From the NCBI RefSeq assembly GCF_018215265.2, contig NZ_CP136562.1, positions 4,400,401 to 4,464,400 of the forward strand: a stretch of DNA of 64,000 bases, given 5' to 3'. Shown here in pieces: positions 45,078 to 54,732 of the stretch. Position numbers and translations under genes: made by a program. Source of the DNA: Paenarthrobacter sp. GOM3. Its GTDB lineage: Bacteria; Actinomycetota; Actinomycetes; Actinomycetales; Micrococcaceae. The notes beneath the pieces are model-generated. The model did no database searches, was not told where the DNA came from, and saw only the letters and a list, made by a program, of their open reading frames with translations. Numbering within the stretch: the first letter of the stretch is position 1; each line of letters starts with the position of its first letter.

Positions 45078-46543
45078 GAGGGCTCCTCAGTTTCAGTCAA
45101 AGGCTCGACGACGGCGGACTCGGGTTGCGTGCCCCACCACGCCAAAAGCTTCTGCTGGGCTTCCTCCGGGGACAGCGGTCCATGTTCCATGCGCTCTTCC
45201 AGGAGGAACTTGTAGGCCTTACCCACCACCGGTCCCGGCTTGAGTCCCAGAAGGGCCATGATCTGCGCTCCATCGAGGTCAGGCCGGACGGCTGCCAGCG
45301 ATTCCTGCTCCAAGAGCGCCGCGATGCGGTGCTCAAGGTCATCGTAGGCGAAGGACAAGCGGTCGGCCTTGCGCTGGTTACGCGTGGTGACATCGGAGCG
45401 GGTCAGCCGATGCAGGCGTTCCAGCAGGGGACCGGCGTCGGTGACGTACCGGCGGACAGCTGAGTCGCTCCAGCCGGCATCGCCGTAGCCGTAGAAACGC
45501 ATGTGAAGTTCCACCAAGCGGGAAACAGCCTTGATCGAGTCGTTGTCGAACCTGAGCGCCTTCATCCGCTTGGCCGTCAGTTTCGCGCCTACAACGTCGT
45601 GGTGGCGGAAGCTCACCGCGCCGCCCTGCTCGAAACGGCGGGTAGCCGGTTTGCCGACGTCGTGCATCAACGCAGCGAACCTCAACACAAAGTCCGGCCC
45701 GGGCACCGGGCCATCGGGACCTGTTTCAAGTGCGGCGGCCTGCTCCAGGACCTGGAGGGAATGCTGGTACACGTCCTTGTGGCGGTGGTGTTCGTCGGCT
45801 TCCAGGCGCAGCGCAGAGACCTCAGGGAGCACGAACTCGGCCAATCCTGTATCCACCAGGAGGTCAATACCCACGCGCGGGTGGGCTCCGTTAATCAGCT
45901 TGACCAGTTCTTCGCGGACACGTTCGGCGGAAATGATCTTGATGCGGTCGGCCATTTGGGACATGGCGAGCCGGACGTCGTCGTGGACCGACACGCCGAG
46001 CTGCGACGCGAACCGGGCCGCGCGCATCATGCGCAGGGGGTCATCCGAGAATGACGCCTCGGGAGCGCCGGGTGTTGCCAACTCGGAGGCGTGGAGGTCG
46101 CGGACGCCGCCAAAGGGATCCACGAGTTCCAGGCTGGGCAGCCGAAGGGCCATGGCGTTGATGGTGAAGTCGCGGCGCAGCAGGTCGTCCGTCAAGGAGT
46201 TGCCGAAAGCCACCACGGGCTTCCGGGAATCGGGATCGTAGGCCTCGGCGCGGTACGTGGTGATCTCGATCTGGAAACCACTCTTCTTCATCCCGATAGT
46301 GCCGAAGGCACGGCCGATTTCCCAGAAGTTGTCTGCCCACTTCTTAATGACGGCAATGGTCTGGTCCGGCGTGGCGTCCGTTGTGAAATCGAGGTCGGGG
46401 GAGGTCCTGCCAAGGAAGAGGTCGCGAACAGGTCCACCCACCAAGGACAGCTCGAATCCGGCGTCGACAAAGCGCTGCCCGAGGTCGAGCACCACCGGAT
46501 CGATGGTGAAGTTAACAGAAGAGCTGTCCAATACGTGCGCCAT
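45074..46543 (-). CDS. cca: CCA tRNA nucleotidyltransferase
   Basis: The 489-residue product has the class II nucleotidyltransferase head: FELSLVGGPVRDLFLGRTSPDLDFTTDA (GGxVRD and DxD metal ligands), the EIGRAFGTIG and RRDFTINAMAL motifs, and an HD domain with RFAALMHDVGKPATR. The tail is longer than in short class II enzymes, as in actinobacterial PcnA proteins. It adds or repairs the CCA end of tRNAs, which matters here because the tRNA at 4530 lacks an encoded CCA. It is first in a two-gene unit with the histidine phosphatase and divergent from the Nudix gene. Confidence 0.95.
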   Translation of the reverse strand: MAHVLDSSSVNFTIDPVVLDLGQRFVDAGFELSLVGGPVRDLFLGRTSPDLDFTTDATPDQTIAVIKKWADNFWEIGRAFGTIGMKKSGFQIEITTYRAEAYDPDSRKPVVAFGNSLTDDLLRRDFTINAMALRLPSLELVDPFGGVRDLHASELATPGAPEASFSDDPLRMMRAARFASQLGVSVHDDVRLAMSQMADRIKIISAERVREELVKLINGAHPRVGIDLLVDTGLAEFVLPEVSALRLEADEHHRHKDVYQHSLQVLEQAAALETGPDGPVPGPDFVLRFAALMHDVGKPATRRFEQGGAVSFRHHDVVGAKLTAKRMKALRFDNDSIKAVSRLVELHMRFYGYGDAGWSDSAVRRYVTDAGPLLERLHRLTRSDVTTRNQRKADRLSFAYDDLEHRIAALLEQESLAAVRPDLDGAQIMALLGLKPGPVVGKAYKFLLEERMEHGPLSPEEAQQKLLAWWGTQPESAVVEPLTETEEPS

Positions 46544-46691
46544 AGTCCCTTAAGCTTGGCAGATTTTTATCCGGGAGTGGGCCACTGTTCCATGCAATAT
46601 CAGGCATGCGTCCGCGGACCGTCTTCTGCAGTCCATCTTGTAGCCATGTCCCGGTCATCACTCCGGGGCAAGAGTCGTTAGAGTGGACCTC

Positions 46692-47243
46692 ATGGCCAAC
46701 CCGATCCCGAGCGCTCCTGGCAGGAGGACAAACGCACCATTGCCGTCGGCAATCGGTGCCCACGTCGCGCCTGCCCCGCAGCACCCGGTACAGGCCTCAC
46801 TTCCCACTGTTGAGGAGGTGTCAGCCGGCGGCGTTGTTGTGGACACGTCCGACGGCGAACTCCGGGTTGCGATTATTGCCCGCCTTAATAGGGGTGGCCG
46901 GCTCGAATGGTGCCTGCCGAAGGGCCATCCCGAAGGCCGCGAAAACAACGAGGAAGCAGCTGTCCGCGAGATCGCCGAGGAAACCGGCATCGAGGGCAGC
47001 ATCCTGGCACCCCTAGGCAGCATCGACTATTGGTTCACAGTGAGCGGCCACCGCGTCCACAAAACCGTCCACCATTTTCTGCTCCAGGCAACGGGCGGTG
47101 AGCTGACCATCGAGAACGATCCTGACCAGGAAGCCGTGGACGCCGCGTGGGTTCCTATCCAGGAACTGGCCCGCAAACTGTCCTTCCCGAATGAACGCCG
47201 CATCGCCGATCTGGCACGGGAAGTGCTGCCCGAACACCTCTGA
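46692..47243 (+). CDS. Nudix hydrolase
   Basis: The 183-residue product has a Nudix box GHPEGRENNEEAAVREIAEETGIEG (GX5EX7REUXEEXGU) near residue 80, preceded by SAGGVVVDTSDGELRVAIIARLN. The first about 45 residues are proline/alanine-rich and likely disordered. It hydrolyses nucleoside diphosphate linked compounds. In actinobacteria this gene normally lies between the CCA-adding enzyme and murJ, as seen here. ATG 46692 is used; a GTG at 46683 is an alternative. Confidence 0.93.
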   Translation: MANPIPSAPGRRTNAPLPSAIGAHVAPAPQHPVQASLPTVEEVSAGGVVVDTSDGELRVAIIARLNRGGRLEWCLPKGHPEGRENNEEAAVREIAEETGIEGSILAPLGSIDYWFTVSGHRVHKTVHHFLLQATGGELTIENDPDQEAVDAAWVPIQELARKLSFPNERRIADLAREVLPEHL

Positions 47244-47269
47244 CCCGGGTACATGGGACGATAAAGGCG

Positions 47270-49276
47270 ATGTCTGAAGCCAAAACTACCCAGTCCGTTC
47301 AATCCGGAGAAGCACGTTCCAGCGCCATCATGGCTGCAGGGACGCTCGTTTCCCGGTTCCTTGGCTTCGCCAAAACCTGGATGCTCGGTACAGCCCTCGG
47401 GCTTGGTTCAACCATTAATGACACCTTCATTAATGCCAACAACCTGCCGAACCTGATCTTCCTGCTGGTGGCCGGCGGCGTGTTCAACGCCGTCCTGGTG
47501 CCGCAGATCATTAAGGCGAGTAAAGCCCCGGACCGCGGGGCTGACTACCTCAGTCGGCTGCTGACCCTTGCGGTGTTGGTGCTCTTTGCCCTGACCGCGT
47601 TGGTAACCCTTGCTGCACCACTGGTCATCGACCTCACCACGCAGGGGTATTCCGAGCAACAAAAGGCCCTGGCGGTCACCTTCGCCTTCTGGTGCCTCCC
47701 ACAAATCTTCTTCTACGGGCTCTACGCCCTTCTGACACAGGTGTTGAACGCCCACGGAGCGTTTGGCCCCGCCATGTGGGCCCCCATCCTGAACAACCTC
47801 GTGGCCATCGCAGGCCTGGGGATGTTCATCTGGATCCTCGGCGCCAACATCACCAACCCCCACACAATCGACAACTGGGGGCCCACGCAGACATTCCTGA
47901 TCGCCGGCTTCTCAACCTTCGGCGTTATTGCGCAAACGGCCATCCTGCTTATCCCTGTGTTCCGGCTGCGCCTGGGCCTCCGTCCGCGCTTCGGGTGGCG
48001 CGGCGTCGGACTGGGCCAGGCCGCCAAGCTGAGCGTGTGGACCTTGGCGACAGCCGCCGTCGGACAGCTGGCGTTTCTCTACGTCATGCGAATCGCCACG
48101 ATTCCTGGCGCCGAGCGGCTCCGGCTGAACAACGCGGGGGACACGGACGCTGCTGCCGTCCTGCCCGGTAACGCCGTCCTGGAAGTCGCCAGCCAGCTGT
48201 ACCTGCTGCCGCACTCGATCATCGCTTTGTCGCTGGCTACAGTCCTCTTTAACCGGATGACGCGAGCGTCGCAGGACGGCAACAAAGCCGAGCTCCGCGA
48301 TGCCCTCTCCCACGGTCTCCGGACCATGGCCGTCGCCACGGTTTTCGGTGCGTTGGCCCTGTTTGCCTTGGCCGGCCCACTGGGCATGTTCTTCTCCGGT
48401 GGCGAACCGCAGGACGGCGTCATGCTGGCCCAGACCCTCACCATCCTTGCCCTCAGCACCCCGTTCCTGAGCGCCAACTTCATGATGTCCCGCGTGTTCT
48501 ACGCCAACGAGGACGCCCGCACGCCCCTGTACGTGCAGCTGTGGCTGGCGGTGATCTACGTGGTGGGCGCGTTCTTCATCCAGTTCCTCCCCGTCGGCCA
48601 GATCATTTATGCCATTGCGATCCTCTACACGCTGGGCAATATCCTTTCCGTGGTCATCAGCGTGGTGTTCCTGCGCCGGTTGCTGGGCCACCTCGACGGA
48701 CCAAGGATCGCGAACTCCTATATCCGAATGGGCTACGCCGGACTTGGTTCAGCGCTGGCGGGGGCGGCAGCACTATGGCTCCTGGGCAGCTACCGGGCCG
48801 ACGGTTTCGCGTGGAGCAGCCGCCCGGCCGCCTTGGTGACCGTAGTCGTCGTCGGGCCCGTCATGTTGCTCGCCTACCTGGTCCTGCTACGGGTCTTCCA
48901 CGTCACCGAACTTCGCGACCTCCTACGCCCGCTCATGGGACGTTTGGGCCGCGGCGCGCCAGAGCCGGTCGCCGCAGGAACTGCAGAACCCACGACGCCG
49001 GAACGCGCCACAGTCTCGGACGACACCGGTTTGATCCCGCGCATCTCGGGCGAATTCGACGCCGCCTCGTTCAGGGCCGGTCCGGCAGTCGGGGCCCAGC
49101 GCACCGCTCCTGCGCCCTCCACGGACGCCCCAAAGTCCTACCTGCCCGACGAAGACGTGCCCAGCACAGCCTTGGGTGGCAGGTTCCGCCCGCAGGTCCC
49201 GTTGCCCGGCCGTCGCACCTACCAAGGCGATGCTGGGCGCAATCCATACTTCCCCAGCAGGCAGAACAAGAAGTAA
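47270..49276 (+). CDS. murJ: Lipid II flippase MurJ
   Basis: The 668-residue product has fourteen membrane helices. It starts with the MviN signature SSAIMAAGTLVSRFLGFAKTWMLGTALGLGSTINDTFINANNLPNLIFLLVAGGVFNAVLVPQI, and has a charged cytoplasmic tail of about 120 residues after the last helix (about 548-668). MurJ flips lipid II for peptidoglycan synthesis. In Mycobacterium the homologue carries a pseudokinase and an extracellular domain on the same chain; here those parts are missing and occur in the next gene. Gap to that gene is 140 bp, same direction. Confidence 0.95.
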   Translation: MSEAKTTQSVQSGEARSSAIMAAGTLVSRFLGFAKTWMLGTALGLGSTINDTFINANNLPNLIFLLVAGGVFNAVLVPQIIKASKAPDRGADYLSRLLTLAVLVLFALTALVTLAAPLVIDLTTQGYSEQQKALAVTFAFWCLPQIFFYGLYALLTQVLNAHGAFGPAMWAPILNNLVAIAGLGMFIWILGANITNPHTIDNWGPTQTFLIAGFSTFGVIAQTAILLIPVFRLRLGLRPRFGWRGVGLGQAAKLSVWTLATAAVGQLAFLYVMRIATIPGAERLRLNNAGDTDAAAVLPGNAVLEVASQLYLLPHSIIALSLATVLFNRMTRASQDGNKAELRDALSHGLRTMAVATVFGALALFALAGPLGMFFSGGEPQDGVMLAQTLTILALSTPFLSANFMMSRVFYANEDARTPLYVQLWLAVIYVVGAFFIQFLPVGQIIYAIAILYTLGNILSVVISVVFLRRLLGHLDGPRIANSYIRMGYAGLGSALAGAAALWLLGSYRADGFAWSSRPAALVTVVVVGPVMLLAYLVLLRVFHVTELRDLLRPLMGRLGRGAPEPVAAGTAEPTTPERATVSDDTGLIPRISGEFDAASFRAGPAVGAQRTAPAPSTDAPKSYLPDEDVPSTALGGRFRPQVPLPGRRTYQGDAGRNPYFPSRQNKK

Positions 49277-49416
49277 GCCGGTGCCGCCAACACGGGCGGC
49301 GGGCACCAATCGGCTAGGCTAGAAACGAATATAGGTAGTTGCAAAAGCGGTTGAACCGGCTCGCCGGGCCGGCCGTGTGCAGGACCCGCAGCTCCCGGAC
49401 AGCCTAGGAGGAACAC

Positions 49417-51132
49417 GTGTCCCACCCGATCGACGTCGGATCAGTACTTGGCGGCCGCTACAAGGTCACGGCCAATGTGTTGACCTCGCATGACCAAGAT
49501 CAGGTGCTCGACGGCGTGGACCAGGTCCTCAACCGTCCCGTGAGCATCCTCGTCGCCGGACCCGGAAATGCCGAGCAGGTTGCGCAGAGCGCCCGTGAAG
49601 TCGCCACCGGGGAGCGCCCTGGCCACGTCCAGATCCTGGACCTCGGCATCAGCGATAACACCACGTACCTCATCACCAACCACAGCTCCGCGCCGGACCT
49701 GCTCGACCTCGTTGTGGCCACCAACCCGCCATACATCGAGCCGTTCTTCACGGAGACGCTCGGCAGCGAAATCTTTGGGCAGCCGCGCACGTACGAACCC
49801 GAAACCTACGACGGCCTCTACGAAGATGACGAGCACGACGCCGAGTACATCCAATACGACGAAAATGGTTACCCCATCCCGTCCGAGGCCGATGCTGATC
49901 AGGTAACCCCTGGTTCCGAGGCCGGGAATGTGCCTCCTCGGCCTGCCTCCAGCCCCTCATCCGCCAAGAGTGGCATCGCCGGTAAGCTCGCTGCCGCTGC
50001 TGCGGGAGCCGGAGCAGCAGGCCTCGCTGCCGCCGCCGCGCTGAAGAACCAGGGTTCCAGGAATCACGACGCCGGTGCTAACGCTGCGGCCTCTGGTGCT
50101 TCCGGGGCTTCTGGTGCTTCCGGTGCTTCCGGGGGAGCGTCGCCTGCGGCGTCCCACCAGCCGCCCACCCAGGCCGTTACCTCACAACCGACGCCGCCGC
50201 CGGCCAGGCCCGCCGCACCGACCCAACCGCCTACCCAGGCCGTCAGTTCCCAGCAAGCACCTGCCCGCGAGCCGGCTAAGCCTGCAGGGGCTGCTGAGCC
50301 CAAGGTATCGCTCTGGTCCGAGGAGGACTACGGCTTTGCGGGGTCCGGCGCCGCTGCCGGGGGAGCTGCCGCTGCGGGCAGTACCTCGGACACTGGCTAC
50401 GACCGCGCTCCAACCAGCTTCCCGGCGTCGGCCGCGGTCCAAGAGGACTACGACGACAACGAGGTATACGAAGACGAAGCTCCCGAGAAGGAACCCCGTT
50501 CGCTCCGCTGGCTGGTCGGTGGCCTGCTGGCTGTTGTCCTGGTGGTAGGCCTGGTCCTGGCTGTTACCAACCTTGGCAGCCTCCTTCCCAGCAGTGCGCC
50601 CGCGGCGAGCCAGAGCACGCCGGCCCCGCCGTCCACCGAAACCAAGACCGAAGAACCGGCCCCCACGCAGGCTCCGCCGCCCGCGGCGCCGCCGGCCATC
50701 GAGGGCATCACCCGCCTGGGGGATTTCCCCTTCGCGGCCACCTACGACAAGGACCTTGCACGCGCCTTTGACGGCAACGCGGCAAGCTACTGGTCAGACA
50801 TGGAATTCGCGACGGCGGACTGGGGTGGCCTGGTCACGAACATGCCGCTGGTCATCAAGCTCAAGGAAAAGACCGAGGTCAAGTCCATTGTGCTGAACCA
50901 GCTGGGTGGATCGGGCGGCAGCATCAGCGTCTACACCAACGACCGCCCCGCCATGGACGGCGCCAAGCTGGTAGGCACCAACAGCTTCACCTCGCCTGAA
51001 TTGACCCTGCCCCTCGCAGCGCCGACGCAAACCCAGTACATCATTGTGGATATCAAAACCCTCCCCAAGCTGGCCGCCCCGAAGACCCGCTTCGGATTCG
51101 GTCTGCGCTTGGCTGAAGTCGCAGTCCAGTAG
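49417..51132 (+). CDS. MurJ-associated pseudokinase with extracellular sugar-binding-like domain
   Basis: The 571-residue product begins with a degenerate protein-kinase N-lobe (GSVLGGRYKVTANVLTSHDQDQVLDGVDQVLNRPVSILVA, then HVQILDLGISDNTTYLITNHSSAPDLLDLV), lacking the catalytic HRD and DFG motifs. Residues about 165-350 are acidic, alanine, proline and glutamine-rich low complexity. One membrane helix (about 363-386) leads to an outside discoidin/CBM-like domain (about 430-571, DFPFAATYDKDLARAFDGNAASYWSDMEFATADWGGL). This set of parts matches the tail of mycobacterial MurJ (Rv3910), whose pseudokinase binds FhaA after PknB phosphorylation. The match is from layout; regulatory role is inferred. 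Confidence 0.75.
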   Translation: MSHPIDVGSVLGGRYKVTANVLTSHDQDQVLDGVDQVLNRPVSILVAGPGNAEQVAQSAREVATGERPGHVQILDLGISDNTTYLITNHSSAPDLLDLVVATNPPYIEPFFTETLGSEIFGQPRTYEPETYDGLYEDDEHDAEYIQYDENGYPIPSEADADQVTPGSEAGNVPPRPASSPSSAKSGIAGKLAAAAAGAGAAGLAAAAALKNQGSRNHDAGANAAASGASGASGASGASGGASPAASHQPPTQAVTSQPTPPPARPAAPTQPPTQAVSSQQAPAREPAKPAGAAEPKVSLWSEEDYGFAGSGAAAGGAAAAGSTSDTGYDRAPTSFPASAAVQEDYDDNEVYEDEAPEKEPRSLRWLVGGLLAVVLVVGLVLAVTNLGSLLPSSAPAASQSTPAPPSTETKTEEPAPTQAPPPAAPPAIEGITRLGDFPFAATYDKDLARAFDGNAASYWSDMEFATADWGGLVTNMPLVIKLKEKTEVKSIVLNQLGGSGGSISVYTNDRPAMDGAKLVGTNSFTSPELTLPLAAPTQTQYIIVDIKTLPKLAAPKTRFGFGLRLAEVAVQ

Positions 51133-51152
51133 TCCGCACCAAACCAAGTAGG

Positions 51153-51190
51153 AGTAGAGGCCGTTCTGACTTGCCAGGACGGCCTCTACT
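51153..51190. terminator. Hairpin after the pseudokinase gene
   Basis: AGTAGAGGCCGT pairs perfectly with ACGGCCTCTACT (12 bp) around a 14-base loop, 20 bp past the stop. There is no strong T-run. It separates the murJ/pseudokinase genes from the trxBA promoter. Confidence 0.55.
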
Positions 51191-51280
51191 GCTACCTGCA
51201 TGGGCGTCACCGCTTCGATTTGGCGCGTGTCCAGAAGGTACCCTGAATGTTGGTGGCTTTTAGGGCCGACAAACTCCAAC

Positions 51281-51306
51281 GGAATATTTGGGGCTTAACT
51301 GGGGTT
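51281..51306 (+). promoter_or_regulatory. SigR/SigH-type promoter of trxB-trxA
   Basis: GGAAT at 51281-51285, exactly 18 bases, then GTT at 51304-51306: a perfect match to the GGAAT-N18-GTT consensus of thiol-stress ECF sigma factors (SigR in Streptomyces, SigH in Mycobacterium and Corynebacterium). It lies 58 bp before the trxB start. trxBA is a classic SigR target, which strongly supports the call. Confidence 0.85.
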
Positions 51307-51363
51307 GAGTCAGGTGGCTGCCCCGAAAGCCGCAGCATCGACTAAGGAAGAGGTTCACGCCAC

Positions 51364-52320
51364 GTGAGCATTGCAGAAAACGGCGCATCGCAGGTGCGCG
51401 ACGTCATCATTGTAGGTTCAGGCCCCGCTGGCTACACAGCCGCTGTTTACACCGCCCGCGCCAACATGAATCCTCTGCTCATTGCCGGATCTGTCACCGC
51501 TGGTGGCGAGTTGATGAACACCACGGACGTTGAGAACTACCCGGGATTCCCGGAAGGCATCATGGGTCCGGACCTGATGGAGAACTTCGAAAAGCAAGCC
51601 GCCCGTTTCGGCACTGAGATCCAGTTCGAGGATGTCACCGAGCTGGACCTCGAAGGCGACATCAAGACGGTCACCATTGGTACGGGGGAGACCTTCCAGG
51701 CGAAGGCCATCATTCTGTCCACGGGCTCGGCCTACCGAGAGCTGGGACTGGCCAACGAAAAGCGGCTCTCAGGCCACGGCGTTAGCTGGTGTGCAACCTG
51801 CGACGGTTTCTTCTTCAAGGACCAGGACATCGCCGTCATCGGCGGCGGCGACTCTGCAATGGAGGAAGCACTCTTCCTCACCAAGTTCGCCAAGTCCGTT
51901 ACCGTCGTCCACCGTCGCGATACCCTCAAGGCATCAAAGATCATGGGTGACCGCGCCCAGGCACACGAAAAGATCAAGTTCGTCTGGAACACGGCCGTTG
52001 AAGACGTCCTCGGTGGGGACAAAGTCACGGGCCTCAAGCTGAAGAACCTGGTGGACGGCACTGAGTCCGAGCTCGCAGTCACCGGCGTGTTCGTGGCCAT
52101 CGGCAACGACCCGCGCACGGACCTCGTCAAAGGCAAGGTCGACCTGACCCCTGAAGGAACCATCGCCGTGGAGGGCCGCAGCTCCAAGACGAACATCAAG
52201 GGTGTCTTCGCCGCAGGCGACGTCATCGACCCCACCTACCGCCAAGCCATCACGGCTTCGGGCTCCGGCTGCGTGGCAGCCCTTGACGTAGAGCACTACC
52301 TCGCGGACCTGAACTCCTAA
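51364..52320 (+). CDS. trxB: Thioredoxin reductase
   Basis: The 318-residue product has two dinucleotide motifs (IIVGSGPAGYTAAVYTARA and VIGGGDSAMEEALFL), the redox pair C143-A-T-C146 in SWCATCDGFFF, and the C-terminal AAGDVIDPTYRQAITASGSGC. It reduces thioredoxin with NADPH and FAD in the cytoplasm. The start codon is GTG with GAGG upstream. It is followed 34 bp later by trxA, and the pair has a SigR/SigH-type promoter (51281-51306). Confidence 0.97.
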   Translation: MSIAENGASQVRDVIIVGSGPAGYTAAVYTARANMNPLLIAGSVTAGGELMNTTDVENYPGFPEGIMGPDLMENFEKQAARFGTEIQFEDVTELDLEGDIKTVTIGTGETFQAKAIILSTGSAYRELGLANEKRLSGHGVSWCATCDGFFFKDQDIAVIGGGDSAMEEALFLTKFAKSVTVVHRRDTLKASKIMGDRAQAHEKIKFVWNTAVEDVLGGDKVTGLKLKNLVDGTESELAVTGVFVAIGNDPRTDLVKGKVDLTPEGTIAVEGRSSKTNIKGVFAAGDVIDPTYRQAITASGSGCVAALDVEHYLADLNS

Positions 52321-52354
52321 GCTGCATCCAAGCAACCATACGAAGGGAAAAGTT

Positions 52355-52681
52355 ATGAGCAACGCAAAAGACGTAACTGACGCAAGCTTCAGCACGGATG
52401 TCCTGGCTTCCGACAAGCCGGTCATCGTGGACTTCTGGGCAGAGTGGTGTGGCCCCTGCCGCAAGCTCGGCCCCATCCTCGACGAGATCTCCGTCGAGTA
52501 CAGCGACAAGGTTGAAGTCGTTAAACTCAACGTTGACGACAACCCTGCTATCGCGGCTGAGTATGGCATCACCTCCATCCCGGCCGTGTACCTGTTCAGC
52601 GGGGGAGAAGTGAAGAACACTGTCATCGGTGCCAAGCCGAAGCAGTTCTTCGAAAAGGAATTCGCGGACGTACTGTCCTAA
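52355..52681 (+). CDS. trxA: Thioredoxin
   Basis: The 108-residue product has the active site W31-C32-G33-P34-C35 in DFWAEWCGPCRKLGP, the cis-proline SIPAVYLF, and usual length. It is the dithiol donor for ribonucleotide reductase, methionine sulfoxide reductase and others, and is recycled by the adjacent TrxB. GAAGGGAAAAG precedes ATG 52355. A strong terminator follows. Confidence 0.98.
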   Translation: MSNAKDVTDASFSTDVLASDKPVIVDFWAEWCGPCRKLGPILDEISVEYSDKVEVVKLNVDDNPAIAAEYGITSIPAVYLFSGGEVKNTVIGAKPKQFFEKEFADVLS

Positions 52682-52700
52682 GTTCCCGCTCAAGGTCTAA

Positions 52701-52747
52701 AGCCGGCGGTTCCTGCTCCTCACGGGGTAGGAGCCGCCGGCTTTTTT
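52701..52747 (+). terminator. Rho-independent terminator of trxB-trxA
   Basis: AGCCGGCGGTTCC pairs with GGAGCCGCCGGCT (13 bp with one G-U) and is followed by TTTTTT. It lies 20 bp after the trxA stop. Confidence 0.9.
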
Positions 52748-53165
52748 GTTGTTTTCCGTGAAATGAACCTCTTTGGGATGCACTGACTGCTCCCGTGCGT
52801 CTGGCGACCTCCGTTGCGCCACGAATCCGTGGCTCGACTTCCCCCTCACTGGGGTAGGGGAACCCCCGCCCCTTCCCGGCGAACCCTCCCTCACAACCCC
52901 GCCCCTTCCCGTCAACCCTCCCTCACATCCCATTCCCGGATGTCAGGCGATTCCTACTTATGGAGGGCTGACGGCTGCGGTCGAGCAAAACACAAGAACA
53001 TGCGGCTTCCGCTTTCCTTCGGTTTGGCTCACGAGACCTGGAGTGCGTCCGAGGGTTTCAATAGGTCGAACGGGCACGCGACTACGGAGCGCACTGGCAC
53101 CGAACCTGTGTGGCGACGTGGTAATTCTTGTCTCATCCGCCCCCATCGACCGTGAACGTTGGGGA

Positions 53166-53181
53166 TGTTTCACGTGAAACG
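53166..53181. other. parS site 1 (ParB binding)
   Basis: TGTTTCACGTGAAACG: the 14-base palindromic core is exact and one flank base differs from the 16-base consensus. Confidence 0.95.
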
Positions 53182-53871
53182 ACCCAATGGTCCTCGCCTC
53201 TGCAAACGCGATTTACATACCTGGACTACCTACCCATGCTCGCAATCTCCGAATTCAGGCAGAGGAATGGCTTCCCTGGACGTCCGCTGGCATTGCTCCA
53301 AGTCAAGGCTGTAGAGACTGGCAGGTGCCCCTTCGACTCATCGCGCCACGTGAATTGTTCACCTTGCCCGGTTGACCATCGGACGAAGTAGCGCTGGTTT
53401 CCTATTAAGGGCCTTGGTTCAGCGTCTCCTCCTCATAACCAGCTCCGGGCTGTCAACCGCTACGTGCTGCTACATCAACTACGCCAGGGAAACCCGAGCA
53501 TTTCTCGCGGCCTCGGCGCCAATCCCGCATCCTTTGCGCGGTCCGGCAAGCTGCCGTGCTTTAGAGCGCATTGGCAAGAGCCTCATGACTCATACGCCTC
53601 AGGAGGAAGACCTATTCAGTGGTTTCCTAGATTTGCACTCGAAAACTCATGTATCCGTTTCGCTCCTGACGCATACCGCATGCAGTGCCTAGGAAATGTA
53701 CCCGAGGCGTGCCAACAATAGTGAGTGCCTCTGAATACAGTCCTACGTACTCCTTGATCATCCTCGGCACTTAGCTATTCACGAATCCGGCCTCCGCCCT
53801 ACAGACAAAACGAGGCATCTGCAGAGGCATTTTGATGACCATCCGAGCGCGGAACTCAGTCGATAGGCTTA

Positions 53872-53887
53872 TGTTTCACGTGAAACA
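53872..53887. other. parS site 2 (ParB binding)
   Basis: TGTTTCACGTGAAACA, a perfect 16-base palindrome. Confidence 0.97.
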
Positions 53888-54716
53888 AAGATCCGACTCA
53901 CGCACTGGCGAGCCTTCGGCTGAGCAATACTGGATTCTCAACACACATTGTGTACCCGCAGAAGATCAATGGGAACGCCAAATAGACTCCCAACCAGTGC
54001 GCAATCACGGTCTCCAGACCAAGGCGCCTTGGGTAGGAGAACAACTGCTAGATCGCCACCCACGCTAGCCTCAAGACGACGTTCTGGCCGTCTGGATGGT
54101 GGCTACAACGCAGATTCTCGGGTGCTCCACGGTCAACCTCTGCTCATGCTTCCGGATCAACTCCACAAGAGTCGACTAGCCCCACTCCCTGAGGCAACAC
54201 GGCACCTAGTGCCGCGGTCCCATATCCAGGCCGCTGACGAGGCCTTCACTGCCCTTGGGTGCGCCAGGGAGTACTGAAACCCCATTGGAACCGTCAACGC
54301 GGGGGGCGGTTATGGGGCTTGCCCGGCGTTGAAGCATATCGGCATTCCTTCTACCCTCACTATTCATGCGTTTTAAACAAACCGACATGCGCAGCGCGGG
54401 GTCACTTTCACAACGACATGGAATTAGGGTGACACCATCAGGTCATTGCCTCCCGCTGCTCCGTACCAATGTCGGAGGATCGTTAGGCATACGTCGATGC
54501 TCTCCGAACTTAGTTGCATGGCCGTCAATGCAGCGGCACCACGCTGAACCATGATCATGTTCCGTTGAGCGAACTCGGGTTTATGCTTAGGACCGCTCTT
54601 CCGGCAGGGAAGGGCAGGAGGCAATGGGTCGTCCAAAGAATAGACTTCCAGCCTGATGGTCAAGTGGCGCCGATCAAGTCGGTCTTCCTGCACTAGACCC
54701 CGCCCGATCACATGAC

Positions 54717-54732
54717 TGTTTCACGTGAAACG
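54717..54732. other. parS site 3 (ParB binding)
   Basis: TGTTTCACGTGAAACG, exact 14-base core with one flank difference. Confidence 0.95.
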
